Source: an uncultured Clostridia bacterium (GTDB lineage Bacteria; Bacillota; Clostridia; Oscillospirales; Ruminococcaceae). Taken from it: a DNA stretch of 36,422 nucleotides. The notes below the pieces were generated by a model. That model ran no database searches, had not been told where the DNA came from, and was given only the letters and a program-made list of their open reading frames with translations. Where the stretch lies: contig CALXCO010000023.1 of NCBI GenBank assembly GCA_944386805.1, positions 1 through 36,422 on the forward strand, read 5' to 3'. Shown in pieces: positions 9,981 to 17,075 of the stretch. Position 1 is the first letter of the stretch. Every line of letters begins with the position of its first letter. Made by a program: the position numbers and the translations under genes.

Positions 9981-10540
9981 CAGATCTCCTGGATCTCTTT
10001 GATCTTCTTATCCGACATCACGTCGGCTTCTTTTACATATTTATCGGTGATTTTCTGAATCTCTTTTTCTGCTTCTTTGACGTCATCTTCGGTGATTTCG
10101 TTGTTCTTCTTCATTGCTTTGATCTTATCCATCGCATCACGGCGGACATTGCGCAGTGCAATTTTGCCGTCCTCGGTCATCTTGTGGACTTCCTTGGCCA
10201 GCTCATTACGGCGCTCAGAGGTCATCGGCGGGAAGATCAGCCGGATAACGCTGCCGTCGTTGTTAGGGTTGATGCCCAGATCAGACGTCATAATCGCCTT
10301 TTCAATGCTCTTGAGAGTGGAACGGTCCCAGGGCGCAATCATCAGCGTGCGGGGATCGGGAACACTGATTGCCGCCATCTGGTTCAGAGGGGTCGGTGTA
10401 CCATAATATTCAACTGTAATCCGGTCGAGAACCGCAGGGTTTGCGCGTCCGGCACGGATGGTATTGAAATTGGAGTTGAGTGCGTTCAGCGCTTTTTGCA
10501 TCTTGCCTTCTGATTTTTTGATTTCTTCTTTGGTAGTCAT
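9980..10540 (-). CDS. frr: ribosome recycling factor
   Basis: Splits post-termination ribosomes together with EF-G. The 186-residue protein is of standard length and shows the family landmarks: RAGRANP, VEYYGTPTPLNQMA, the SDLGINPNNDG loop and the long helical C-terminal domain (MTSERRNELAK..., RNVRRDAMDKIK). The start has AAAGGCAGG seven bases upstream. It is 26 bases after pyrH and overlaps uppS. Confidence 0.97.
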   Translation of the reverse strand: MTTKEEIKKSEGKMQKALNALNSNFNTIRAGRANPAVLDRITVEYYGTPTPLNQMAAISVPDPRTLMIAPWDRSTLKSIEKAIMTSDLGINPNNDGSVIRLIFPPMTSERRNELAKEVHKMTEDGKIALRNVRRDAMDKIKAMKKNNEITEDDVKEAEKEIQKITDKYVKEADVMSDKKIKEIQEI

Positions 10541-10566
10541 AGGAATACCTGCCTTTCAAAAATAAA

Positions 10567-11277
10567 TTATTCAGGGAGCACAAGAGTGCCAATATTTTCT
10601 CCGCTTACAGCGCGGACAATATTATGCGGGTCGGTAAGGTCGAATACCAGCATCGGAAGATGATTATCCTTACACATCGAAGCTGCTGTTGCGTCCATGA
10701 CGCCGAGGTTCTTGGTGAGCACTTCACTAACCGTCAGCGTATCGTACTTGACGGCATCATCATATTTATGCGGGTCCTTGTCATATACGCCGTCAACCAT
10801 TGTTGCTTTAAATACAACATCTGCGTTGATCTCAGCAGCACGCAGTGAAGCAGCTGTATCGGTCGAGAAGAAGGGATTGCCGGTTCCGCAGCCAAATACG
10901 ACAACGCGGCCTTTTTCAAGATGGCGAACCGCACGGTTGCGGATATACGGTTCAGCGACCTGCTGCATCGAAATAGCGGTCTGTACCCGGACGTCTACAC
11001 CCAGATGTTCCAGCGCATCAGCAACCGCCAGCGCATTCATCGCAGTTCCCAGCATTCCGATATGGTCAGCACGGGTACGGTCCATCGAACCGGAACTGCG
11101 TCCTCTCCAGAAGTTGCCGCCGCCGACAACAACTGCGATCTGTGCACCCAGTGCAGCAGCGTCCCGAATTGCTTCACAGATTGGATTGATGATATCGTAA
11201 TTCAATCCGAATTTCTGTTCACCGGCCAGCGCTTCGCCGGATAATTTCAGCAAAATACGGTTATATTTCAGACTCAT
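10567..11277 (-). CDS. pyrH: UMP kinase
   Basis: Amino-acid-kinase-fold enzyme that phosphorylates UMP to UDP in pyrimidine synthesis; usually a GTP-regulated hexamer. The 236-residue protein has the N-terminal LLKLSGEAL phosphate-binding motif, the [11 protein letters not shown] loop, the [14 protein letters not shown] helix and the [13 protein letters not shown] segment. It is the first gene of the operon, with its own sigma-A promoter and a leader of about 30 bases. Confidence 0.97.
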   Translation of the reverse strand: MSLKYNRILLKLSGEALAGEQKFGLNYDIINPICEAIRDAAALGAQIAVVVGGGNFWRGRSSGSMDRTRADHIGMLGTAMNALAVADALEHLGVDVRVQTAISMQQVAEPYIRNRAVRHLEKGRVVVFGCGTGNPFFSTDTAASLRAAEINADVVFKATMVDGVYDKDPHKYDDAVKYDTLTVSEVLTKNLGVMDATAASMCKDNHLPMLVFDLTDPHNIVRAVSGENIGTLVLPE

Positions 11278-11315
11278 ATGATTCTACCTCTCAAACATAC
11301 TTGTATTTCTCCCTT

Positions 11316-11344
11316 ATTTTACATGATATTTTGCTTATTGTAAA
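11316..11344 (-). promoter_or_regulatory. sigma-A promoter of the pyrH-frr-uppS-cdsA-dxr operon
   Basis: Minus-strand -35 TTTACA (11339-11344), 17-base spacer and -10 TAAAAT (11316-11321), just upstream of pyrH. It is divergent from the rpe promoter. Confidence 0.75.
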
Positions 11345-11415
11345 GAGAAAGTTTGTAAATATTCAGGTCTTATCCTTTTCCAATTCAGCAATTTGGCGTT
11401 TGCTGCGGCCAAGGG

Positions 11416-11444
11416 TTGACCTTTTTCGGCAAATGAGGTAAAAT
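11416..11444 (+). promoter_or_regulatory. sigma-A promoter of rpe
   Basis: Plus-strand -35 TTGACC (11416-11421), 17-base spacer and -10 TAAAAT (11439-11444), about 50 bases upstream of the rpe start. Confidence 0.75.
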
Positions 11445-11499
11445 GTACTATATATATCTTTGCAAATTCTGCAACATTGTTTCTTTGAAAGGAGACTAT

Positions 11500-12132
11500 A
11501 TGATGACGATGATCTCCCCATCCCTGTTGGCGGCGAATTTTGCCTGCCTGGACCGGGAACTGGAGCGAATTACACGCGGCGGGGCTCAGTGGCTGCATTT
11601 GGATGTAATGGACGGAATTTTCGTCCCGAATATCTCTTTCGGTATCCCGGTCATTCAGTCGCTTCGCAGTATCTCTGCGCTGACGTTTGATGTCCATCTG
11701 ATGATTCAGGAGCCGCTGCGTTATGTTCAGGCGTTTGCCGACGCCGGAGCAGATATCCTGACCTTCCACCTCGAAAGCAGTTCTGATCCTGAAGCAACAA
11801 TCAGGGAAATCCACCGCTGTGGTATGAAAGTCGGCATCTCCATCAAACCTGGTACGCCGGTCGAAGAAGTTTTTCCTTACCTGAATCAAATCGAACTGTT
11901 GCTGGTGATGAGTGTTGAACCGGGCTTTGGCGGTCAGAAGTTCATGCCGGAGTGTCTCGACAAAATCCGTGCACTGCGAGAAAAGGCACCGAAGCTGGAT
12001 ATCAGCGTCGACGGCGGAATCAATGCGCAGACTGGTGCTGCCTGCCGTGAAGCAGGGGCAAATGTTCTGGTTGCCGGTTCTTATGTATTCGGAGCGCAGG
12101 ACACGGCTGCCGCGATTGCTTCTTTACAATAA
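11500..12132 (+). CDS. rpe: ribulose-phosphate 3-epimerase
   Basis: Interconverts ribulose 5-phosphate and xylulose 5-phosphate in the pentose phosphate pathway. The 210-residue TIM barrel has SPSLLAANF at the start, the metal-binding HLDVMDG and DVHLMI strands, MSVEPGFGGQKF and the DGGIN phosphate-binding loop. The ATG at 11500 has AAGGAG five bases upstream; the next in-frame ATG at 11503 is equally possible. The open frame extends back to 11443 but overlaps the promoter there. The usual prkC-rsgA neighbours are absent; here it is followed after 12 bases by a membrane-anchored unknown protein. Confidence 0.96.
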   Translation: MMTMISPSLLAANFACLDRELERITRGGAQWLHLDVMDGIFVPNISFGIPVIQSLRSISALTFDVHLMIQEPLRYVQAFADAGADILTFHLESSSDPEATIREIHRCGMKVGISIKPGTPVEEVFPYLNQIELLLVMSVEPGFGGQKFMPECLDKIRALREKAPKLDISVDGGINAQTGAACREAGANVLVAGSYVFGAQDTAAAIASLQ

Positions 12133-12144
12133 CAGGAGCTGACT

Positions 12145-13398
12145 ATGGGGCGTAAAATCAAGCATTATTCTTCCGGCTATCAGATTCGCCGTAAAAAACA
12201 GCGGCGGGTGTTAGGCAGCCTCCTTTTTGGACTGCTGCTGGTTTTTCTGGTCTTTGTCGGATATGTCGGCGCACGGGCACTCAATGAAATGCGATTGCAA
12301 CAGGGAAATGACTCCTCTCTTCCGGAAAGTTCTGTCGTAACCGAAGACAACTCTTCTTTACCGGAAAGCGATTCTCTGCCTTCTGAATCAGAAGTGTCTT
12401 CAAACGAGGAATCTGAGAGTTCTCAGCCTGAAAGCAGCTGTGAAGCAGAAACACTTTACACCAAGTATGGCGATACTGAAGGCGAGTATACGCCCGTAAA
12501 GGAAGATCCCTTTACAAAGTATGGAGCGCCAGTTGCCGCCTATATTCCCCTTCCCGACATTCCAAAATCTGCGGATGATGAAGAGCTTAAAGCAGTGACA
12601 ATGCCATTGGAAACAGCTTTGTCAGCAGAGGATACGGCTGCTTTTCTGGATGCTGTCGATACTGAAAAATACAATGCCGTTGTTGTTCCTCTTAAAGACT
12701 CTGACGGTATTATCTATTATGCGACCGGTGTTTCTCTCGCCTACTCCTGCGGCGCAGTTTCCAGCCAGCAGGTCGATCTGGAATCGCTGATTACCGCAAT
12801 CCGCAGTCGTGGCCTGAAACCCGTCGCTTCCATTTATACGCTGCACGACCATACTGCCGCGCATACGCGTTATGGTACGTCTTATTTTTGGATGAACGAC
12901 GGTTCAACTACCTGGCTGGATGCCAAGGTCATCAACGGCGGTCAGCCATGGATGAACCCATATTGCAGCGCAACGGTTGATTACGTTTCAGCGATTGCGG
13001 CAGAACTTGACCAAGCCGGATTTGTTGACCTGATCGTTTATGGCAACCAGTACCCTGACTCTACTTTACAGCAGAAAATGGGGCTGGGTGAAACCGGCGG
13101 CGTATCGACTATCGACCAGCTTCAGGCTGTACTAAATGCGATGCAGCAGGCTGCACCCGGGCTGCGGGTCGTTCCTGCCTATCAGGGTGCCTGCTACACA
13201 GAAGGAGTCAATACCCAGGTGTACACCGCGACACCGAATGTCTTTACCTTCACACCGAGCGCGCCAATGATCGGAAGTGATCTTTCTATTCTCGATCAGG
13301 TGACGGCAGATGTATCTACTCTGATGCCGGTCATCAGTTCCGAAGATTTAATTGAAAGTCTTACCGGACGCGGTATTACATCCTATATTCTCGAATAA
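12145..13398 (+). CDS. membrane-anchored DUF4015-like (glycosyl-hydrolase-fold) protein
   Basis: This 417-residue protein has a basic N-terminus, one membrane segment (about 22-46), and a long Ser/Glu-rich linker (about 55-100) of low complexity. Next come two copies of a TKYG...Y.P unit (about 108-136), then an extracellular domain. From about 165 on, the pattern NAVVVPLKDSDGIIYY, then GLKPVASIYTLHD, then WMNPYCSATVDYVSAIAAEL, then DLIVYGNQYP follows the layout of the DUF4015 putative glycosidase barrel. In DUF4015 as I know it the last strand reads like FDYVRFP with an acidic residue. Here that residue is not conserved, so catalysis is doubtful. Start ATG with AGGAG six bases upstream; likely co-transcribed with rpe. 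The family call is from recalled motifs. Confidence 0.6.
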   Translation: MGRKIKHYSSGYQIRRKKQRRVLGSLLFGLLLVFLVFVGYVGARALNEMRLQQGNDSSLPESSVVTEDNSSLPESDSLPSESEVSSNEESESSQPESSCEAETLYTKYGDTEGEYTPVKEDPFTKYGAPVAAYIPLPDIPKSADDEELKAVTMPLETALSAEDTAAFLDAVDTEKYNAVVVPLKDSDGIIYYATGVSLAYSCGAVSSQQVDLESLITAIRSRGLKPVASIYTLHDHTAAHTRYGTSYFWMNDGSTTWLDAKVINGGQPWMNPYCSATVDYVSAIAAELDQAGFVDLIVYGNQYPDSTLQQKMGLGETGGVSTIDQLQAVLNAMQQAAPGLRVVPAYQGACYTEGVNTQVYTATPNVFTFTPSAPMIGSDLSILDQVTADVSTLMPVISSEDLIESLTGRGITSYILE

Positions 13399-13401
13399 AG
13401 C

Positions 13402-13461
13402 AAAGCTGCCCCGTTCCCTCCCCTATCTGTCGGGAGGTACAGGGCAGCTTTTTGTTTTGTT
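13402..13461. terminator. bidirectional terminator between the DUF4015-like gene and hcp
   Basis: Arms AAAGCTGCCC (13402-13411) and GGGCAGCTTT (13442-13451) with an inner CCTCCC/GGGAGG pair. It is flanked by T-rich tails on both strands and serves both convergent genes. Confidence 0.8.
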
Positions 13462-15051
13462 TTAGCCGAGCAGCTGTTTCAAATCCTCTTCAGGTGTTGT
13501 AATGGGTGCCAGGCCGAAGTTATCCGACAGATATTTCAGAACTGCCGGTGAAACAAACGCCGGCAAAGACGGACCAAGGCGGATGTTTTTGACGCCGAGG
13601 TACAGCAGGGTCAGCAGGATGCATACCGCTTTCTGCTCATACCAGGACAGGACCATCGACAACGGCAGCTCGTTGATACCGCATCCAAACGCATCTGCCA
13701 GTGCCGATGCAATCTGGATGGCACCATACGCGTCATTGCACTGCCCGACGTCCAGCAGTCTCGGAATACCGCCAATCGTTCCAAGGTCAAGGTCATTGAA
13801 CCGGTACTTGCCGCAGGCAAGTGTCAGTACAACGGTATCGGCAGGCGTCTGTTTAACAAACTCTGTATAGTAATTTCTGCCGGTTCTTGCGCCGTCGCAT
13901 CCTCCGACCAGGAAGAAATGACGGATTGCTCCGGATTTGACGGCGTCGACTACCTGACCGGCCAGCGACAGAACGGTTGCACGTCCAAAACCAGTGGTGA
14001 CTGATGTGCCGCCGTTGACGCCGGTAAAGGTTTTCGGCTCATCGTAGCCGCCCAGTTCCAGTGCCTTTTCAATCAGAGGCGTGAAGTCCTTTTCTTCGCC
14101 GATATGGGTCGTGCCGGGGTAAGACACAGCACCAGTTGTAAAGACACGGTCACGATAGCTGTCTTTCGGCGGCATCAGGCAGTTGGTGGTAAAGAGAATG
14201 GGCGCCGGAACGGATGCAAATTCTTTCTGCTGATTCTGCCAGGCTGTGCCGAAATTGCCTTTCAGATGGGCGTACTTTTTCAGCTCCGGGTAACCATGCG
14301 CCGGCAGCATCTCACTGTGAGTATAGATATTGATGCCTTTGCCCTCGGTCTGTTCCAGCAGCAGTTTCAGGTCATGCAAATCGTGCCCGGTTACAATGAT
14401 GAACGGACCTTTTTCGATGGTCATGCTGACTTTGACGGGAACCGGATTGCCGTAGCTTTCAGTGTTGGCCTTGTCCAGCAGCTCCATGCAGCGCAGGTTG
14501 ACTTTGCCGGTTTCCATGACAACCGGCAGCAGTTCTTCCATCCCGAAATCTTCGCCCAGAATGGCCATTGCATGATAGAAAAATGCGTCTACTTCCGGGT
14601 CGGTGTAACCAAGCACAGCGGCATGCCAGGCATAGGCAGCCATTCCACGTACACCGAACAGAATCAGCGATTTCAGCGACCGGATATCCTCCTGCGCTTC
14701 CCAGATTTTGTTCAGATCATAATCGTCGGTCCGTCCACAGGGAGCGCTGCAAACTGCACAATCCGGCACCAGCTTCTGTTTTTCCTGATGTGCCCGTTCA
14801 ATCAGTCGGTCAAGCTCGGCGTCGTTAAAGTCAACGTTGGTGATCGTTGCAAACAGACCTTCCAGCATCATTTTCCGTGCCGATTCGTCCGGAACGGTAT
14901 TCTGTGCCGCACGGGCAAGTCCGATCAGTGCACCGGTCAGCTGGTCCTGTTTGTGGGCAGTAGAGGCCTGCTTGCCGCAGACACCGGCACTTTTGGTGCA
15001 TCCGCCGCATCCGGTCTGTTCACACTGGAAACAAAACATCTGATTCTCCAT
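13462..15051 (-). CDS. hcp: hybrid cluster protein (hydroxylamine reductase / NO-stress protein)
   Basis: The 529-residue iron-sulfur protein reduces hydroxylamine in vitro and is linked to nitric oxide and S-nitrosylation stress in anaerobes. The N-terminal cysteines C7, C10, C18 and C25 (CFQC...GVCGK) bind the proximal cluster and fit the shorter class I spacing. The hybrid-cluster domain follows with DHDL-like TGHDLHDL, TNCLMPP, the FLVGGCDGAR segment, TLACGKYRFN and GQCNDAYGA. The start at 15051 has AAGGAG eight bases upstream; an in-frame Met nine codons earlier has none. It lies 55 bases downstream of a ferredoxin-type gene in the same operon and is divergent from a Crp/Fnr regulator. 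Confidence 0.95.
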   Translation of the reverse strand: MENQMFCFQCEQTGCGGCTKSAGVCGKQASTAHKQDQLTGALIGLARAAQNTVPDESARKMMLEGLFATITNVDFNDAELDRLIERAHQEKQKLVPDCAVCSAPCGRTDDYDLNKIWEAQEDIRSLKSLILFGVRGMAAYAWHAAVLGYTDPEVDAFFYHAMAILGEDFGMEELLPVVMETGKVNLRCMELLDKANTESYGNPVPVKVSMTIEKGPFIIVTGHDLHDLKLLLEQTEGKGINIYTHSEMLPAHGYPELKKYAHLKGNFGTAWQNQQKEFASVPAPILFTTNCLMPPKDSYRDRVFTTGAVSYPGTTHIGEEKDFTPLIEKALELGGYDEPKTFTGVNGGTSVTTGFGRATVLSLAGQVVDAVKSGAIRHFFLVGGCDGARTGRNYYTEFVKQTPADTVVLTLACGKYRFNDLDLGTIGGIPRLLDVGQCNDAYGAIQIASALADAFGCGINELPLSMVLSWYEQKAVCILLTLLYLGVKNIRLGPSLPAFVSPAVLKYLSDNFGLAPITTPEEDLKQLLG

Positions 15052-15106
15052 TGAAAAATCTCCTTCCAATCGTATCATTGAGGTTTATAAATTGAAGTAT
15101 TCCCGC

Positions 15107-15814
15107 TTATCGGTCGAGAATACGGCCATCGGTCGAAATGGTGACGACCTGCCAGGGAATAAACCGGCCGCTTGCTTTCAGCGCATTTTTGGCGGCGGCT
15201 TCAATCTTGCCGCAGCAGGGAACCTCCATCCGTACAATGGTCAGGCTCTTGATCTCATTGTTTTTGAGGATAGCGGTCAGTTTTTCGGTATAATCCCCTT
15301 CGTCCAGTTTGGGGCATCCGATCAGCGTCACCCGTCCACGGATAAACTGCTCGTGAAAGTTACCATAAGCATATGCGGTGCAGTCTGCCGCAATCAGCAG
15401 ATTCGCTCCTGCAAACCAGGGCGCGTTAATCGGTGCAAGCTTGATCTGAACCGGCCACTGAGAAAGACAGCTGGGTCTTGCCGAAGTGGAAGGGGCTGCT
15501 TCTGTCCGTGGCTGGAATGTCTGGAGACGGGAACCGGGACAGCCGACGTGACGAGCGGATGCAGCCTGCTCAGCTGTCCGCTGTTTTGCTGCAAGGACAG
15601 CCGCTTCATCATATGCAGCCGCTTCCCGCTCTTCGAACGTGATGGCACCGGTCGGGCAGGCCGGCAGGCAATCTCCCAATCCGTCACAGTAATCCTCTCT
15701 GGCCAGATGTGCCTTCCCGTTTTCCATGACGATCGCGTTTTCATGGCAGGCAGCGGCACATGCTCCGCAGCCGTTGCATTTTTCCTGGTCGATATGAATA
15801 ATTCTGCGTTTCAT
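15107..15814 (-). CDS. ferredoxin-domain electron-transfer protein linked to Hcp
   Basis: A 235-residue protein with two N-terminal ferredoxin motifs. The first is complete (CNGCGACAAAC, about 13-23). The second reads CDGLGDCLPACP (about 43-54), with Leu where the second cysteine is expected. A linker follows, then a domain with further cysteines (IAADCTAYAYG, LIGCPKLD, VPCCGKIE) that may hold another centre. Its place as first gene of the hcp operon suggests that it passes electrons to Hcp. The start has GGAAAGGA about nine bases upstream. No formal gene name is given because I know it only as an hcp-associated family. Confidence 0.85.
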   Translation of the reverse strand: MKRRIIHIDQEKCNGCGACAAACHENAIVMENGKAHLAREDYCDGLGDCLPACPTGAITFEEREAAAYDEAAVLAAKQRTAEQAASARHVGCPGSRLQTFQPRTEAAPSTSARPSCLSQWPVQIKLAPINAPWFAGANLLIAADCTAYAYGNFHEQFIRGRVTLIGCPKLDEGDYTEKLTAILKNNEIKSLTIVRMEVPCCGKIEAAAKNALKASGRFIPWQVVTISTDGRILDR

Positions 15815-15876
15815 TGCGATTTTCCTTTCCCTGATCGGTTGATAACTTGATATTCCGGTATTTTTTTATCCCGGAC

Positions 15877-15905
15877 TTGACTTTCTGGGTTTATTTTAAT
15901 ATACT
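15877..15905 (+). promoter_or_regulatory. sigma-A promoter of the Crp/Fnr regulator gene
   Basis: Plus-strand -35 TTGACT (15877-15882), 17-base spacer and -10 TATACT (15900-15905). It overlaps the divergent hcp promoter and gives a leader of about 95 bases. Confidence 0.75.
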
Positions 15906-15935
15906 CAGGATAAAATGTATGTTGGAATTACAACA
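15893..15935 (-). promoter_or_regulatory. activator-dependent promoter of the ferredoxin-hcp operon
   Basis: Minus-strand -10 TAAAAT at 15893-15898. The -35 position (15916-15921, CATACA) is poor. A near-perfect palindrome at 15920-15935 is centred 41.5 bases before the predicted start, the exact spacing of class II Crp/Fnr activation. Inferred from geometry. Confidence 0.55.
15920..15935. promoter_or_regulatory. candidate Crp/Fnr-family operator in the hcp intergenic region
   Basis: TGTTGGAATTACAACA is an inverted repeat with 5-base arms TGTTG/CAACA and a 6-base centre, the arm-spacer format of the Crp/Fnr family. It sits at -41.5 for the hcp operon and at about +9 to +24 for the divergent regulator gene. 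This fits activation of hcp and self-repression. Confidence 0.55.
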
Positions 15936-15938
15936 AAA

Positions 15939-15973
15939 AGCCGACAGCAGGCTGGAAAAACCTGTTGTCGGCT
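15939..15973 (-). terminator. strong hairpin in the leader of the Crp/Fnr gene; terminator-like on the minus strand
   Basis: Thirteen-base arms (15939-15951 and 15961-15973) pair fully as RNA with one G-U, around a 9-base loop. On the minus strand it is followed by TTTT, as in an intrinsic terminator. On the plus strand no T run follows, so there it is only a stable leader hairpin. It may shield the hcp promoter from antisense transcription. Confidence 0.5.
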
Positions 15974-16007
15974 GAAAAATATCAATTAATCGAAATGGAG
16001 GAGTCAT

Positions 16008-16679
16008 ATGAACCAGCAGCATCTGAACATATTACAAAACTGTCCATTATTTGCAGATGTCGCATCGGATGATCTGGACGCTGTACTCAACTGTTTGCAG
16101 GCGCGCATCATCCGTGTTTCCCGTGGACAGACCGTCTTTCAGGAAGGTGAACCTGCCGAAAATGTCGGCATTGTGCTGTCCGGATGGGTGCAGATGGTTC
16201 GGGACGATTATTTCGGCAACCGTTCGATTATCGGCCGTGCAGAACCTTCCCAACTGTTCGGAGAGGCGTTCGCCTGTGCCGGTACCGAAATGCTTGTCAG
16301 TGTCGTTGCGGCCGCCGATGGAGAAATCATGCTGGCTGATTGCCGGAAGGTGCTCACCCTGTGCAAAAACAGCTGTACCTTTCATAATCAAATCATCTAC
16401 AATCTGCTGCAGATTGTGGCGCGGAAAAACCTGCTGCTTAGCCAGAAACTGGAAATCCTGTCCCGCCGCTCCACCCGTGAAAAGCTGATGCAATACCTTT
16501 TGCAGGAAGCCAAAAACGCCGGAAGCGATGAATTTTCCATTCCTTATGACCGGCAGGGACTGGCAGATTTTCTCGGTGTAGAAAGAAGCGCCCTTTCCGC
16601 TGAAATCAGCAGAATGCGCGCCGATGGGCTGATTGAATGCCGGAAAAACTGGTTCCGACTGGTTCCACAGCCGGACTAA
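16008..16679 (+). CDS. Crp/Fnr-family transcriptional regulator, probable hcp regulator
   Basis: A 223-residue protein. The N-terminal cyclic-nucleotide-binding-like beta roll (about 20-120) contains GQTVFQEGEPAENVGIVLSGWVQM, followed by the dimerisation helix (about 125-150). The C-terminal winged helix-turn-helix contains YDRQGLADFLGVERSALSAEISRMRADGLI (about 183-212). No N-terminal Fnr-type cysteine cluster is present; scattered Cys residues occur (12, 28, 97, 113, 120, 124), so the signal is not clear. Divergence from ferredoxin-hcp with a palindrome between them points to nitrosative-stress or redox control, like the HcpR group. The start has GGAGGAG about six bases upstream. Confidence 0.85.
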   Translation: MNQQHLNILQNCPLFADVASDDLDAVLNCLQARIIRVSRGQTVFQEGEPAENVGIVLSGWVQMVRDDYFGNRSIIGRAEPSQLFGEAFACAGTEMLVSVVAAADGEIMLADCRKVLTLCKNSCTFHNQIIYNLLQIVARKNLLLSQKLEILSRRSTREKLMQYLLQEAKNAGSDEFSIPYDRQGLADFLGVERSALSAEISRMRADGLIECRKNWFRLVPQPD

Positions 16680-16886
16680 TCAATCGGGTTGTTTGCGGTG
16701 CTTTTTGAGCTGTAAAATCGCGAGGGCCATATCTGCACGCTGTACCCGCACACGGTAACGGGCATGTTCTTTGCGCAGCAGCACACCTGCTCCTGAAAGC
16801 TGATATGGAATCCCGGAATCGTGAAGGATGACCGCGATCTGCCGCTGGACCTTTGCACTGTCGCCAGAATAGATGGTTGTCCACAT
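16680..16886 (-). CDS. small conserved-looking protein of unknown function (68 aa)
   Basis: The protein has 68 residues, begins MWTTIYSGD and ends with a basic tail, KKHRKQPD. It has no membrane segment or signal. The start ATG at 16884-16886 has a very strong GGGGAGGG site nine bases upstream and a sigma-A promoter with 17-base spacing, so it is a real gene. The pattern of a short strand, an amphipathic helix (AKVQRQIAVILHDSGIPYQL), a strand and a helix resembles small DUF2007-type domains, but this is only a shape comparison. It ends exactly where the Crp/Fnr gene ends (no bases between), tail to tail. Confidence 0.75.
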   Translation of the reverse strand: MWTTIYSGDSAKVQRQIAVILHDSGIPYQLSGAGVLLRKEHARYRVRVQRADMALAILQLKKHRKQPD

Positions 16887-16913
16887 CTGAAAAATCCCTC
16901 CCCTTTTATCTTC

Positions 16914-16942
16914 AGTATACCATGCCGGTGAGACCAGCGCAA
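16914..16942 (-). promoter_or_regulatory. sigma-A promoter of the 68-aa gene
   Basis: Minus-strand -35 TTGCGC (16937-16942), 17-base spacer and -10 TATACT (16914-16919), 28 bases upstream of the start codon. Confidence 0.65.
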
Positions 16943-16971
16943 GCGACAGGGGAATTTCTCCTCTAAACTGG

Positions 16972-17000
16972 TTGAAAAAATAAGCGTTCATGTGTATAAT
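16972..17000 (+). promoter_or_regulatory. sigma-A promoter of the LysR gene
   Basis: Plus-strand -35 TTGAAA (16972-16977), 17-base spacer and consensus -10 TATAAT (16995-17000). An inverted repeat CAAATT/AATTTG (17035-17055) lies in the leader. Confidence 0.75.
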
Positions 17001-17075
17001 AAAAGTGTAATGGCTCGAATCGGCTGATAAAAAGCAAATTGATGCCGCAAATTTGTTCAGAGGGAGGACACTCTT

